Assembly (NCBI GenBank): GCA_009785015.1
Contig: WQXD01000060.1
Coordinates: 1 to 15,253 of the forward strand
Length of the DNA stretch: 15,253 bases
Direction: 5' to 3'
From: Oscillospiraceae bacterium
Lineage (GTDB): Bacteria > Bacillota_A > Clostridia > Oscillospirales > WRJC01
The stretch's first letter is position 1. Each line of letters opens with the position of its first letter. The translations under genes were made by a program, and so were the position numbers. Below are positions 6,961 through 13,195 of the stretch, piece after piece. The notes beneath the pieces are model-generated. The model was not told where the DNA came from and made no database searches. It saw nothing but the letters and a program-made list of their open reading frames with translations.

Positions 6961-7875
6961 CTAAAACTCGAATTGCAGCTGCTCGTCCGCGGGGGACAGG
7001 CTCAGCTTTTTTATGACGCTGAAAAGCTCCAGGCTTTTACAGAAGTCGTAGAGCCGTCCCCTGTCGGGCTCTCTTCTTTTTTGGAACACTTCGGGTTTCA
7101 GCGGGGCGCTGCGGCATATTTCGGCGAGTTCGCGGCTGAGAAAGGCGTCTTCTCTGCCTTCGAGCAGCTTTTTTTTTGCGGCGGGCAAAAGCTTCAGGGC
7201 GCCGGCGTCCAAATTTTTGTAGAGCGCCTCAAGCGATCCGTTTTCCGCAATAAGCCGGAGCGCCCCCTTTTCGCCGATCCCGGCGACCCCGGGTATCTCG
7301 TCGGAGGGGTCCCCCATCAGCGCCTTTACGTCTATGAGCTGACGGGGCTCCAGCCCGTACTGCTCCCGGATTTTCTGCGGGTCGTATTTCGTGAGTTCGG
7401 CATTTGAGTTATACAGCACAAAAACCCCGTCCGAAATCAATTGAAAACAATCCCTGTCCCCGGTTATGATATATGCGGCAGTATCCCCGTCTTCGATATT
7501 TTCCGCTTTTTCTGCTATGGTGCCGAGTATGTCGTCCGCTTCCCAGCCCGCTTCCTCCGCCACCGCAAAACCGAATATCCGGCACGCTTCCTTTACATAC
7601 GGCAGCTGTTCGGCGAGCTCTTCGGGCATGCCTTTCCGGCTCGCCTTATACCCCGGATACCGCAGGTGGCGGAATGTGGGTTCGGGCAGGTCGAAGGCGG
7701 CTGCCGCGAAATCCGGCGAAAAGGCGGCGGTGTATCTGATGAGTTTGTTGACAAAGCCCAAAACCGCGTTTGTGTGCAGCCCCCCGCTCGAGCTCAGCTG
7801 CGGCATTCCGTAATATTCCCGGTTTATCAGGCTGTTGCCGTCGATGGCGAGCATCACGGATTTTTTCGTATCCAT
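6961..7875 (-). CDS. stand-alone 5'-3' exonuclease / flap nuclease (PolA N-terminal type, YpcP-like)
   Basis: A 304-residue nuclease equivalent to the N-terminal domain of DNA polymerase I. Metal-binding acidic motifs are intact: D12 in AIDGNS, D62 in AAFDLPEPTFRH, E112/D114/D115 in GWEADD, D140/D142 in ITGDRDCFQ, and D189/D192 in MGDPSDEIPGV. The last begins the helix-hairpin-helix region running to about 210. The common DNIPGV and GEKTA phrases are DEIPGV and GEKGA here. No polymerase domain follows, and the length matches free-standing Firmicute homologues, so this is not a truncated polA. The expected role is removal of RNA primers or 5' flaps. The start is 9 nt downstream of the SBP2 stop, and that TAG is part of the TAGGAG ribosome binding site. 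The 3' end faces SBP1 across 8 nt. Confidence 0.9.
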   Translation of the reverse strand: MDTKKSVMLAIDGNSLINREYYGMPQLSSSGGLHTNAVLGFVNKLIRYTAAFSPDFAAAAFDLPEPTFRHLRYPGYKASRKGMPEELAEQLPYVKEACRIFGFAVAEEAGWEADDILGTIAEKAENIEDGDTAAYIITGDRDCFQLISDGVFVLYNSNAELTKYDPQKIREQYGLEPRQLIDVKALMGDPSDEIPGVAGIGEKGALRLIAENGSLEALYKNLDAGALKLLPAAKKKLLEGREDAFLSRELAEICRSAPLKPEVFQKRREPDRGRLYDFCKSLELFSVIKKLSLSPADEQLQFEF

Positions 7876-7884
7876 AAGTTTCTC

Positions 7885-9372
7885 CTAATCCAGATAGGCG
7901 ATCAGTATTTTGTCCAAGCATTTTTCCCAGCTCTTCATCTTCTTTTCCACGCTTGAGGCTATGGTGTTCTTTTTGTCCGAGATCAGAATCCTCCATTCCA
8001 AATGCGGCATGTCCAAGGGGACCACATATTCCATCCCGAAGTTGTAGCTTATGCCCTCGCGTATTATATCGATCATCTCCGCGCTCTCTTCGTCGCGCGC
8101 GTATTTCGTCTTCAGCGCCACTTCATAAAACGCCGGGACGACGCTCTTTCGGCTCTCTGAGGACATGGCCTCCATGATCGCCCCGACTTTTTCCAAATTT
8201 TGCACGGTGACGGGAGTGCAAAACATCGTGTATCCGTTTTGCGGCATCGTCCTGTAGCTTGGCTGGCCGGCGTCCAATTTCGGGAATGGCAGTATGCCGA
8301 AATCGAACTCGTAGCTCCTCATTTCGGCGGCGTTGCCCAAATATTCCGCAATTATCAGCGCGCGTTCGTTCTCGAATATCGGGCGGTACATGCTGTAAAT
8401 GTCGGTGGCGGTGGGCTGCAGGGTCCCGGCAAATGTGGAGACGGTCTCCCTGGTGAATTCATACAGCCTCAAAAAGGCGCTCGCGAATTTCTCCTCCCGG
8501 AGTTTGTACACGGGTATCCCGTCCTCGCCTTTCGCAGTCACGGGGACGTCGAAGGAGACCACATAGGCGTCGACCTGGTTGTGCGTGTCGGTCACGTACC
8601 CGTATAAATCGTTTTCATCGAATTTGCCGTTGTTGTCCAGATCCATCGACACGTTTTTTGTTATCTCCGCCATTTTGTCCAATGTCCAGTTCCCGGACCT
8701 GACTATCGCGTAGGGGTCTTCAAAGGCGTAGGCCTGCCACATCCTTTTGTTGAAGAAGAGCACGTTCGCCGCGTTTATGGTCGAAAGCGCGAAATCCCCC
8801 GTCACGAAAAACATCCTGCCGTTGACCGTCATCTCGCTGACAAATTCCCCGTTCCACCACGGCTTCGCGAAATCCATGTACGGGACGTCCCTCCAGTTGT
8901 TCAAAAAATTGCCCGAGGTGGTGAGCTCGACTATATACGCCGCGTATCCGCCGATTATCTCATACTCGTCGTCGCCCGCGGAAACCGTGTTGCGCACGCG
9001 TTTTAAAAATTCGTCCTTGTGGTCCCAGGCGCCCCTCACGGAGATCATGTTGAATTGCACGTTGAATCTCTCCTCGACTGCCATGTTGCGTTTGTACACC
9101 GCGTCGTTGAGCACTTCGCCGTTCTGGGCTTCGGCGTACATTTCGGCGGTCCATATCCCGTAATCCCTGTGCAAAATATTGACGGCCTCGCCGCCGAAAT
9201 TGAGCTCCGGCACGTCGTCTGAGAGCTGTTCGGGCGCCTCGTCCGATGTTTTTTGGTTTTCGTTTTCACCGTCTGCAACCTGGTCTTTTGATTCCTGGGT
9301 TTTGTCGGGAGCGCACGAAAAAAGAAGAATCAAAAAGATAAAAAGCGACAGCGCGAATAAATTTCTTTTCAT
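7885..9372 (-). CDS. large extracellular solute-binding lipoprotein (SBP2), paralogue of SBP1
   Basis: A 495-residue lipoprotein. The signal peptide KRNLFALSLFIFLILLFSC places the lipidated cysteine at C20, followed by a polar Glu/Asp/Gln-rich tether to about residue 55. It shares with SBP1 the NGE-x-x-NDA-x-Y-x-RN motif, TVSAGDDEYE, VLFFNKRMW, SGNWTLDKMAE and FGILPFPKLD. Residues 244-255 (DLDNNGKFDEND) form an EF-hand-like loop at the same residue number as in SBP1. These proteins normally deliver solutes, often oligosaccharides, to ABC permeases, but no sugar permease is in the window. The ATG at 9372 follows AAAGGTG at a good distance; an in-frame TTG at 9393 is less likely. It lies 30 nt after the GH5 gene and 9 nt before the exonuclease gene, so all three are probably cotranscribed. 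Confidence 0.87.
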   Translation of the reverse strand: MKRNLFALSLFIFLILLFSCAPDKTQESKDQVADGENENQKTSDEAPEQLSDDVPELNFGGEAVNILHRDYGIWTAEMYAEAQNGEVLNDAVYKRNMAVEERFNVQFNMISVRGAWDHKDEFLKRVRNTVSAGDDEYEIIGGYAAYIVELTTSGNFLNNWRDVPYMDFAKPWWNGEFVSEMTVNGRMFFVTGDFALSTINAANVLFFNKRMWQAYAFEDPYAIVRSGNWTLDKMAEITKNVSMDLDNNGKFDENDLYGYVTDTHNQVDAYVVSFDVPVTAKGEDGIPVYKLREEKFASAFLRLYEFTRETVSTFAGTLQPTATDIYSMYRPIFENERALIIAEYLGNAAEMRSYEFDFGILPFPKLDAGQPSYRTMPQNGYTMFCTPVTVQNLEKVGAIMEAMSSESRKSVVPAFYEVALKTKYARDEESAEMIDIIREGISYNFGMEYVVPLDMPHLEWRILISDKKNTIASSVEKKMKSWEKCLDKILIAYLD

Positions 9373-9402
9373 TATAGTAGAGCACCTTTCCAAAAATTTA
9401 AT

Positions 9403-10401
9403 TTAATTGTTGTCCGCCATGTTTTCCAGCATGATGCCGAGCAGTTCCTTGTCCACTTTGAAGCCGTCCATATCGGTATAGACCGCCCCCGGCCTGCCGT
9501 GGCTGACAATCCCGAAAGAACCCTCGAAATTCCACATCGAGTATCCCCAGCGGTTTTCCTTGAATACGGCCATCAGATCTCCGAGCCAGCGCAGCGCGAT
9601 ATCGTTTTGTATTTTATTGAAACATCCGAATTCGCCTATATGCACTTCGACGCCTTTTTTTTCGACCTCGAGCCAGGGTTTGTAATATCTGCGAAGCGCC
9701 TCTTTGTCCCAGTTCTCGCCCCAGCTCTCCCCGGGATATACGGGAGAAGGCCAGTCTTCTTCCTTTATGCCGCACCAGGTGGCTTTGTAGTGGCTGATGC
9801 CGAAGGGCGCGTATCCCCTGCCGCTGTGTATGACGCCGGCGTCGGCGAGTTCCGGTATTGCAATCCCGCCGCCGCCGATCCCGTCGAGCACGATCTCGCG
9901 TTCCGGGTCAATTTCGCGTATCGCCCCTATCGCGCGGCGCATCACATATTCGTGGGCTTCTCTTGTGAAGCCGTAGTCCCCGACATTCGGCGGCTCATTG
10001 AGCAAATCGAAGCTCAGCTCGCTCGAGGGGACCCCCTTGTATTTTTTCGCGAAATATTCCCAAAGGAAAACAAAGCCCTGCTGCGCCTCTTCGTCGGTCC
10101 ACAAATTGTGCTTTTCCCTGTGGTTCGCATTTATGCAGTATCCGGGGGCCCTGTGCAAATTCAGGCACATATGAAGTTTTCTTTTTCTGCATTCCGAAAA
10201 ATACAGGTCGATCTCCTCAAAAACTTTTTCGTCGGGGTGAAAATAGTCGAAGTCCTTCGTCCAGAAGTTGTAATCCGTGGGAATCCGTATAAAATTGAAG
10301 CCTTTCTTCGCTATGAAATCGAGCTGCCTTTCGTCGGCTTTTTCCGGTTTTTGGCCGTGATGCGAGAACATCCACAGCATATTGAACCCGTATTTTTTCA
10401 T
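9403..10401 (-). CDS. glycoside hydrolase family 5 (cellulase-type), no signal peptide
   Basis: A 332-residue retaining glycosidase with a GH5 barrel. The conserved early Arg is at R39 in FIRIPTDYNFW. A conserved His is at H83 in LNLHRAPGY. The acid/base is E136 in DLLNEPP and the nucleophile is E257 in VHIGEFGC. A further conserved H-x-Y/W-type feature is ISHYKATW, and WNFEG near the C-terminus matches the late-strand tryptophan. No signal peptide, transmembrane segment or carbohydrate-binding module is present, so it probably acts on imported oligosaccharides in the cytoplasm; the substrate (beta-glucan, mannan or other) cannot be fixed. ATG 10401 is preferred, with AAGGCGGA about 10 nt upstream; an in-frame TTG at 10410 is weaker. 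It is the first gene of the minus-strand operon and is divergent from the LysR gene. Confidence 0.88.
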   Translation of the reverse strand: MKKYGFNMLWMFSHHGQKPEKADERQLDFIAKKGFNFIRIPTDYNFWTKDFDYFHPDEKVFEEIDLYFSECRKRKLHMCLNLHRAPGYCINANHREKHNLWTDEEAQQGFVFLWEYFAKKYKGVPSSELSFDLLNEPPNVGDYGFTREAHEYVMRRAIGAIREIDPEREIVLDGIGGGGIAIPELADAGVIHSGRGYAPFGISHYKATWCGIKEEDWPSPVYPGESWGENWDKEALRRYYKPWLEVEKKGVEVHIGEFGCFNKIQNDIALRWLGDLMAVFKENRWGYSMWNFEGSFGIVSHGRPGAVYTDMDGFKVDKELLGIMLENMADNN

Positions 10402-10443
10402 AAATTTCAAATCCGCCTTTTCGTTATATTTTTTTTCACCTCT

Positions 10444-10472
10444 ATTTTACCACAAAAAATCCAATATGTAAA
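10444..10472 (-). promoter_or_regulatory. promoter of the GH5-SBP2-exonuclease operon
   Basis: Read on the minus strand, TTTACA (10472-10467) and TAAAAT (10449-10444) are separated by exactly 17 nt. The expected start is near 10437, leaving a leader of about 36 nt that contains the GH5 ribosome binding site. No other convincing promoter is seen before SBP2 or the exonuclease gene. Confidence 0.7.
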
Positions 10473-10477
10473 CATAT
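10464..10477. promoter_or_regulatory. inverted repeat overlapping the GH5 operon -35 element
   Basis: ATATGTAAACATAT has perfect 6-bp arms around a 2-nt centre and contains the -35 hexamer of the minus-strand promoter. It lies in the 170-nt divergent region between GH5 and the LysR gene, where a LysR protein would be expected to bind. It may be an operator, but the AT-rich background makes chance dyads more likely. Confidence 0.4.
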
Positions 10478-10496
10478 AATAAAAATTAATATATAG

Positions 10497-10535
10497 TTCA
10501 AGAATTATCCGAAAATATTATATATACTATATATA
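10497..10535 (+). promoter_or_regulatory. weak candidate promoter and TA-rich dyad before the LysR gene
   Basis: TTCAAG at 10497-10502 and TATATA at 10521-10526 are 18 nt apart, a poor match to consensus. The -10 region lies in an alternating TA stretch, with 8-bp arms at 10519-10526 and 10528-10535 around a single C. The stretch could be the LysR promoter, an easily melted site, or simple low-complexity sequence. Confidence 0.3.
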
Positions 10536-10571
10536 TCGCACGGCGTAAATTGATAAACTTAAGGAAAAAAT

Positions 10572-11474
10572 ATGGCGAATTACGAACACTACAAAATATT
10601 CTGCAAAATTGTCGAATGCCGCAGCATATCCAAGGCCGCCGGCCAGCTGTACGTCTCGCAGCCCGCAGTCAGCTTAGCCGTGAAGCAGCTTGAGGACAGC
10701 CTCGGCGCGAAACTGTTTTTCAGGACGCAGAAAGGCGTCACCCTGACCACCGAAGGGGCCACGCTCTACAGCTACGTAAAACAGGGCTGCGCTTTGATCG
10801 GGGCGGGCGAGGAAAAACTCAAGGAACTCGGAAATCTCCGGGCGGGCGAAATCAACATCGGAGCGAGCGAAATGACACTGAGGTTTTTTTTGCTGCCCCT
10901 GATCGAAAAATTCCACAAAAATTTCCCCCGGGTGAAAATAAAAATCACAAACGCCCCCACCCCCGAAACACTGCAGCACCTCAAAGAGGGGCTCATAGAT
11001 TTCGGAGTGGTTTCGGAGCCCGTGAATCCGGATTGTTCCGGAGTCAGTTTCAAAAGCGTAAAATCGGTGAGGGAAATCCTCGTGGCGGGCGAAAACTTCA
11101 AAGAGCTCCGAAAAAAGCAGAAAGTTCCCGCCGGGGACCTGCGGAAATACCCCTTCATCATGCTCGAAAAAGGCACAAGCACCAGGTCCTGCATAGAAAC
11201 CTACTTCGCGGACAACGGCGTGGAGATAACCCCGGAAATAGAGCTCGCGGCGAGCGATCTGGTGGTCGAGTTCATAAAGCGGGGCATGGGCATAGGGTTT
11301 ATCCTGGAGGATTTTGTGAGGGAGGAACTGGCAGAGGGGGTCTTGTTCAAAATCGACCTGAACCCCGAATTTCCCCCCAGGCGCTTTTGCGTGGCCTCAC
11401 ATTCGCATATCCCCCTCACCTCCGCCGCCAAAAAGCTGCTGGAATACAACGAAACCGAAATATCCAATCAATAA
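10572..11474 (+). CDS. LysR-family transcriptional regulator
   Basis: A 300-residue protein of standard LysR length. The winged helix-turn-helix occupies residues 1-60: YEHYKIFCKIVECRSISKAA, then QPAVSLAVKQLEDSLGAKLF as the recognition region and RTQKGVTLTTEG as the wing. A linker helix runs to about 90 and the effector-binding domain continues to about 295 (INIGASEMTLRFFLLPLIEKF, then LIDFGVVSEP). The IMLEKGTSTRSCIETYF segment resembles the effector-pocket region of CysB/CysL-like members, but the ligand is unknown. AAGGA at 10561-10565 precedes the ATG by about 6 nt. It is divergent from the GH5 operon across 170 nt, which suggests control of that operon, and it is followed after 45 nt by the oxidoreductase gene without a terminator. 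Confidence 0.93.
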   Translation: MANYEHYKIFCKIVECRSISKAAGQLYVSQPAVSLAVKQLEDSLGAKLFFRTQKGVTLTTEGATLYSYVKQGCALIGAGEEKLKELGNLRAGEINIGASEMTLRFFLLPLIEKFHKNFPRVKIKITNAPTPETLQHLKEGLIDFGVVSEPVNPDCSGVSFKSVKSVREILVAGENFKELRKKQKVPAGDLRKYPFIMLEKGTSTRSCIETYFADNGVEITPEIELAASDLVVEFIKRGMGIGFILEDFVREELAEGVLFKIDLNPEFPPRRFCVASHSHIPLTSAAKKLLEYNETEISNQ

Positions 11475-11519
11475 TTCAATAATACTGATACTTTACAGAA
11501 AGCGAGGAAATTTGAGGCC

Positions 11520-12677
11520 ATGGAAACAAAAAAAACCATAAACATAGCGGTGGTCGGCACCGGATTCATGGGCAAAACCCACAGTTATTCCGTCAAAAAC
11601 CTGCCGTTTTTTTACGGTGAGCTGCCCTTTGAAGCGGTGCTGCACACGATTTGCTCGAGGGATCAAAAAAAAGGCGAAAAAATCAAAAACGAATGGGGCT
11701 TTTTATACTCCGAAACCGATGAAAAAAAAATACTCGAAAACCCCGAAATCGACGTGGTGGATATCTGTACCCCCAATATTTCGCATTTTGAGCTTCTGAT
11801 AAAAGCGCTCGGGGCGGGCAAGCACATATACTGCGAAAAGCCGCTCGTCATATCCGGCGCCCAGGCAAAAGAAGTGATAAAAAAATTGGAGGAAACAAAC
11901 AAAGACAAAAAGCTCTTGTGCGGCATGGTGTTCCACAACAGATTCTCGCCCGCCGTCCTGAGGGCAAAACAGCTGATCGAAGAAGGCAGATTGGGCAGTA
12001 TCATATCATTTCGGGTCGCCTACCGGCACAATTCGAATCTCGATCAGAACAAAAAAGCGGGCTGGAAGCAAACCGCGGAAAGCGGAGGAGGGGTGCTCTT
12101 CGACCTCGGCTCGCACGCAATCGACATGGCGCGGTTTTTGTGCGGCGAAATCGAATCGCTCTCGGGCAAATCGCAGATATATTTCCCCGTCAGGAAAGGT
12201 ATAGACGGCGAAAACTGGCATACGGACGCCGACGAGGCTTTCTATATCACCGCGAAACTGCCAAATGGCGCAATCGGCACAATCGAAGCCACCAAACTCG
12301 CCTGCGGCACGAATTCCGATTTGTCAGTTGAGATATACGGGGAAGTTGGAGCGCTTCGATATTCTCTGATGCAGCCCAATTTTTTGGAATTTTACGACGA
12401 ATCAAGACCCGGCGGCGACTATGGCGGCGAGCGCGGGTTTACATCGATAGAGTGCGTCCAGAGATACCCGAAGCCGGGCGACAGTTTCCCGGGACCCAAA
12501 TCCCCCGTGGGCTGGCTCAGGCTCCATATGCACAGCGTATATATGTATTTAAACGGAATATATGAGCGGGAGCTCTCAAAATTTTCGCCGGACTTTTACG
12601 ACGGGGCCGCAGTGCAAAAAATCATGGAAAAGGCTTTCTTGTCGGATCAGAGCGGCAGGTGGGAAGAGATCAATTGA
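11520..12677 (+). CDS. Gfo/Idh/MocA-family NAD(P)-dependent oxidoreductase
   Basis: A 385-residue cytoplasmic dehydrogenase. The N-terminal Rossmann fold has the dinucleotide motif VVGTGFMG (G13-x-G15-x-x-G18). The DVVDICTPNISH strand follows, then the family-defining E106-K107-P108 (CEKPLV). The C-terminal domain contains GGGVLFDLGSHAIDMARF, giving the usual catalytic-region D195 and H199. Family members oxidise or epimerise sugars, inositols and related polyols; the substrate is not readable. An AGGA at 11505-11508 lies about 11 nt before the ATG. The gene probably shares a transcript with the LysR gene upstream and with the SLOG gene downstream, whose TTG start overlaps its TGA. Its position beside a GH5 enzyme and a solute-binding protein suits a role in carbohydrate use (inference). 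Confidence 0.92.
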   Translation: METKKTINIAVVGTGFMGKTHSYSVKNLPFFYGELPFEAVLHTICSRDQKKGEKIKNEWGFLYSETDEKKILENPEIDVVDICTPNISHFELLIKALGAGKHIYCEKPLVISGAQAKEVIKKLEETNKDKKLLCGMVFHNRFSPAVLRAKQLIEEGRLGSIISFRVAYRHNSNLDQNKKAGWKQTAESGGGVLFDLGSHAIDMARFLCGEIESLSGKSQIYFPVRKGIDGENWHTDADEAFYITAKLPNGAIGTIEATKLACGTNSDLSVEIYGEVGALRYSLMQPNFLEFYDESRPGGDYGGERGFTSIECVQRYPKPGDSFPGPKSPVGWLRLHMHSVYMYLNGIYERELSKFSPDFYDGAAVQKIMEKAFLSDQSGRWEEIN

Positions 12678-13174
12678 AAGTCTGTTGTTTTACGGGGCAC
12701 AGGCCCAAATCGCTGCCCTGGGGCCGCGACGAAGGGGACATCCGCTGCGCCGCGCTCAAATCAAAGATAAGATTCACACTCGAAAATCTGATTGTGGAAA
12801 ACGGATACGGGAAGTTCATATCCGGCATGGCGATGGGCGCGGATATCATCTGCTCGGAGGTGGTGCTTTCGCTCAAGACTCTATACCCGCAGATTCAATT
12901 GGAATGCGCAGTGCCGAATTACGCCTTCGCGGAAAGTTTCCGCGACGATGAGCAAAAAAAATTCGAAAGCGTCCTCTCCAGAGCGGACATTGTGACATAT
13001 GTGAGCCCCGGCGCAATTTACAGCAAACGCGATTTGATGCTGCGCAACATATACATGGTTGACTCCGCTGATCTCGTGGTGGCGGTATATACCCAAGGCC
13101 AGAGCGGGGGCACCAAAAACACGCTCGATTACGCGAGGCGCAAAAACAGGGAAATCGTGATTATACAGCCATAA
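12674..13174 (+). CDS. SLOG-superfamily protein, DUF1273 / YpsA-like
   Basis: A 166-residue single-domain Rossmann-like protein. Diagnostic motifs are KVCCFTGHRP at residues 2-11, ISGMAMGAD at 49-57 (the phosphate/nucleotide-binding glycine loop), IYMVDSADLVVAVY at 126-139 and SGGTKNTLDYA at 144-154. This is the order found in DUF1273/YpsA proteins, which belong to the SLOG nucleotide-binding superfamily together with DprA and LOG. The ligand and function are unproven here. I chose TTG 12674, which overlaps the previous stop as TTGA, because family members usually begin MK-x-CCFTGHRP and GGAAGAG lies just upstream. A GTG at 12659 is the alternative and adds five residues. The next gene begins 21 nt later. 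Confidence 0.85.
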   Translation: MKVCCFTGHRPKSLPWGRDEGDIRCAALKSKIRFTLENLIVENGYGKFISGMAMGADIICSEVVLSLKTLYPQIQLECAVPNYAFAESFRDDEQKKFESVLSRADIVTYVSPGAIYSKRDLMLRNIYMVDSADLVVAVYTQGQSGGTKNTLDYARRKNREIVIIQP

Positions 13175-13195
13175 ACGAAGGGGGGCACACATATT

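Noticed and set aside
6961..7875. Truncated DNA polymerase I (broken polA)
   Set aside because: The nuclease has a normal stand-alone length and intact motifs, and no polymerase remnant is found after its stop.
9499..10479. 326-residue plus-strand open frame antisense to GH5
   Set aside because: It lies wholly opposite a gene with both GH5 catalytic motifs. The translation has no recognisable domain, and such long antisense frames arise from the codon bias here.
10519..10535. Functional palindrome claimed with confidence
   Set aside because: The arms are simple TA alternation, which is palindromic by composition. It is listed only as a weak part of the LysR control region.
12674..13174. Anti-phage or DNA-uptake (DprA) role for the SLOG protein
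   Set aside because: It is a single-domain DUF1273/YpsA-type protein with no effector domain or defence gene beside it, so such a role is unsupported here.
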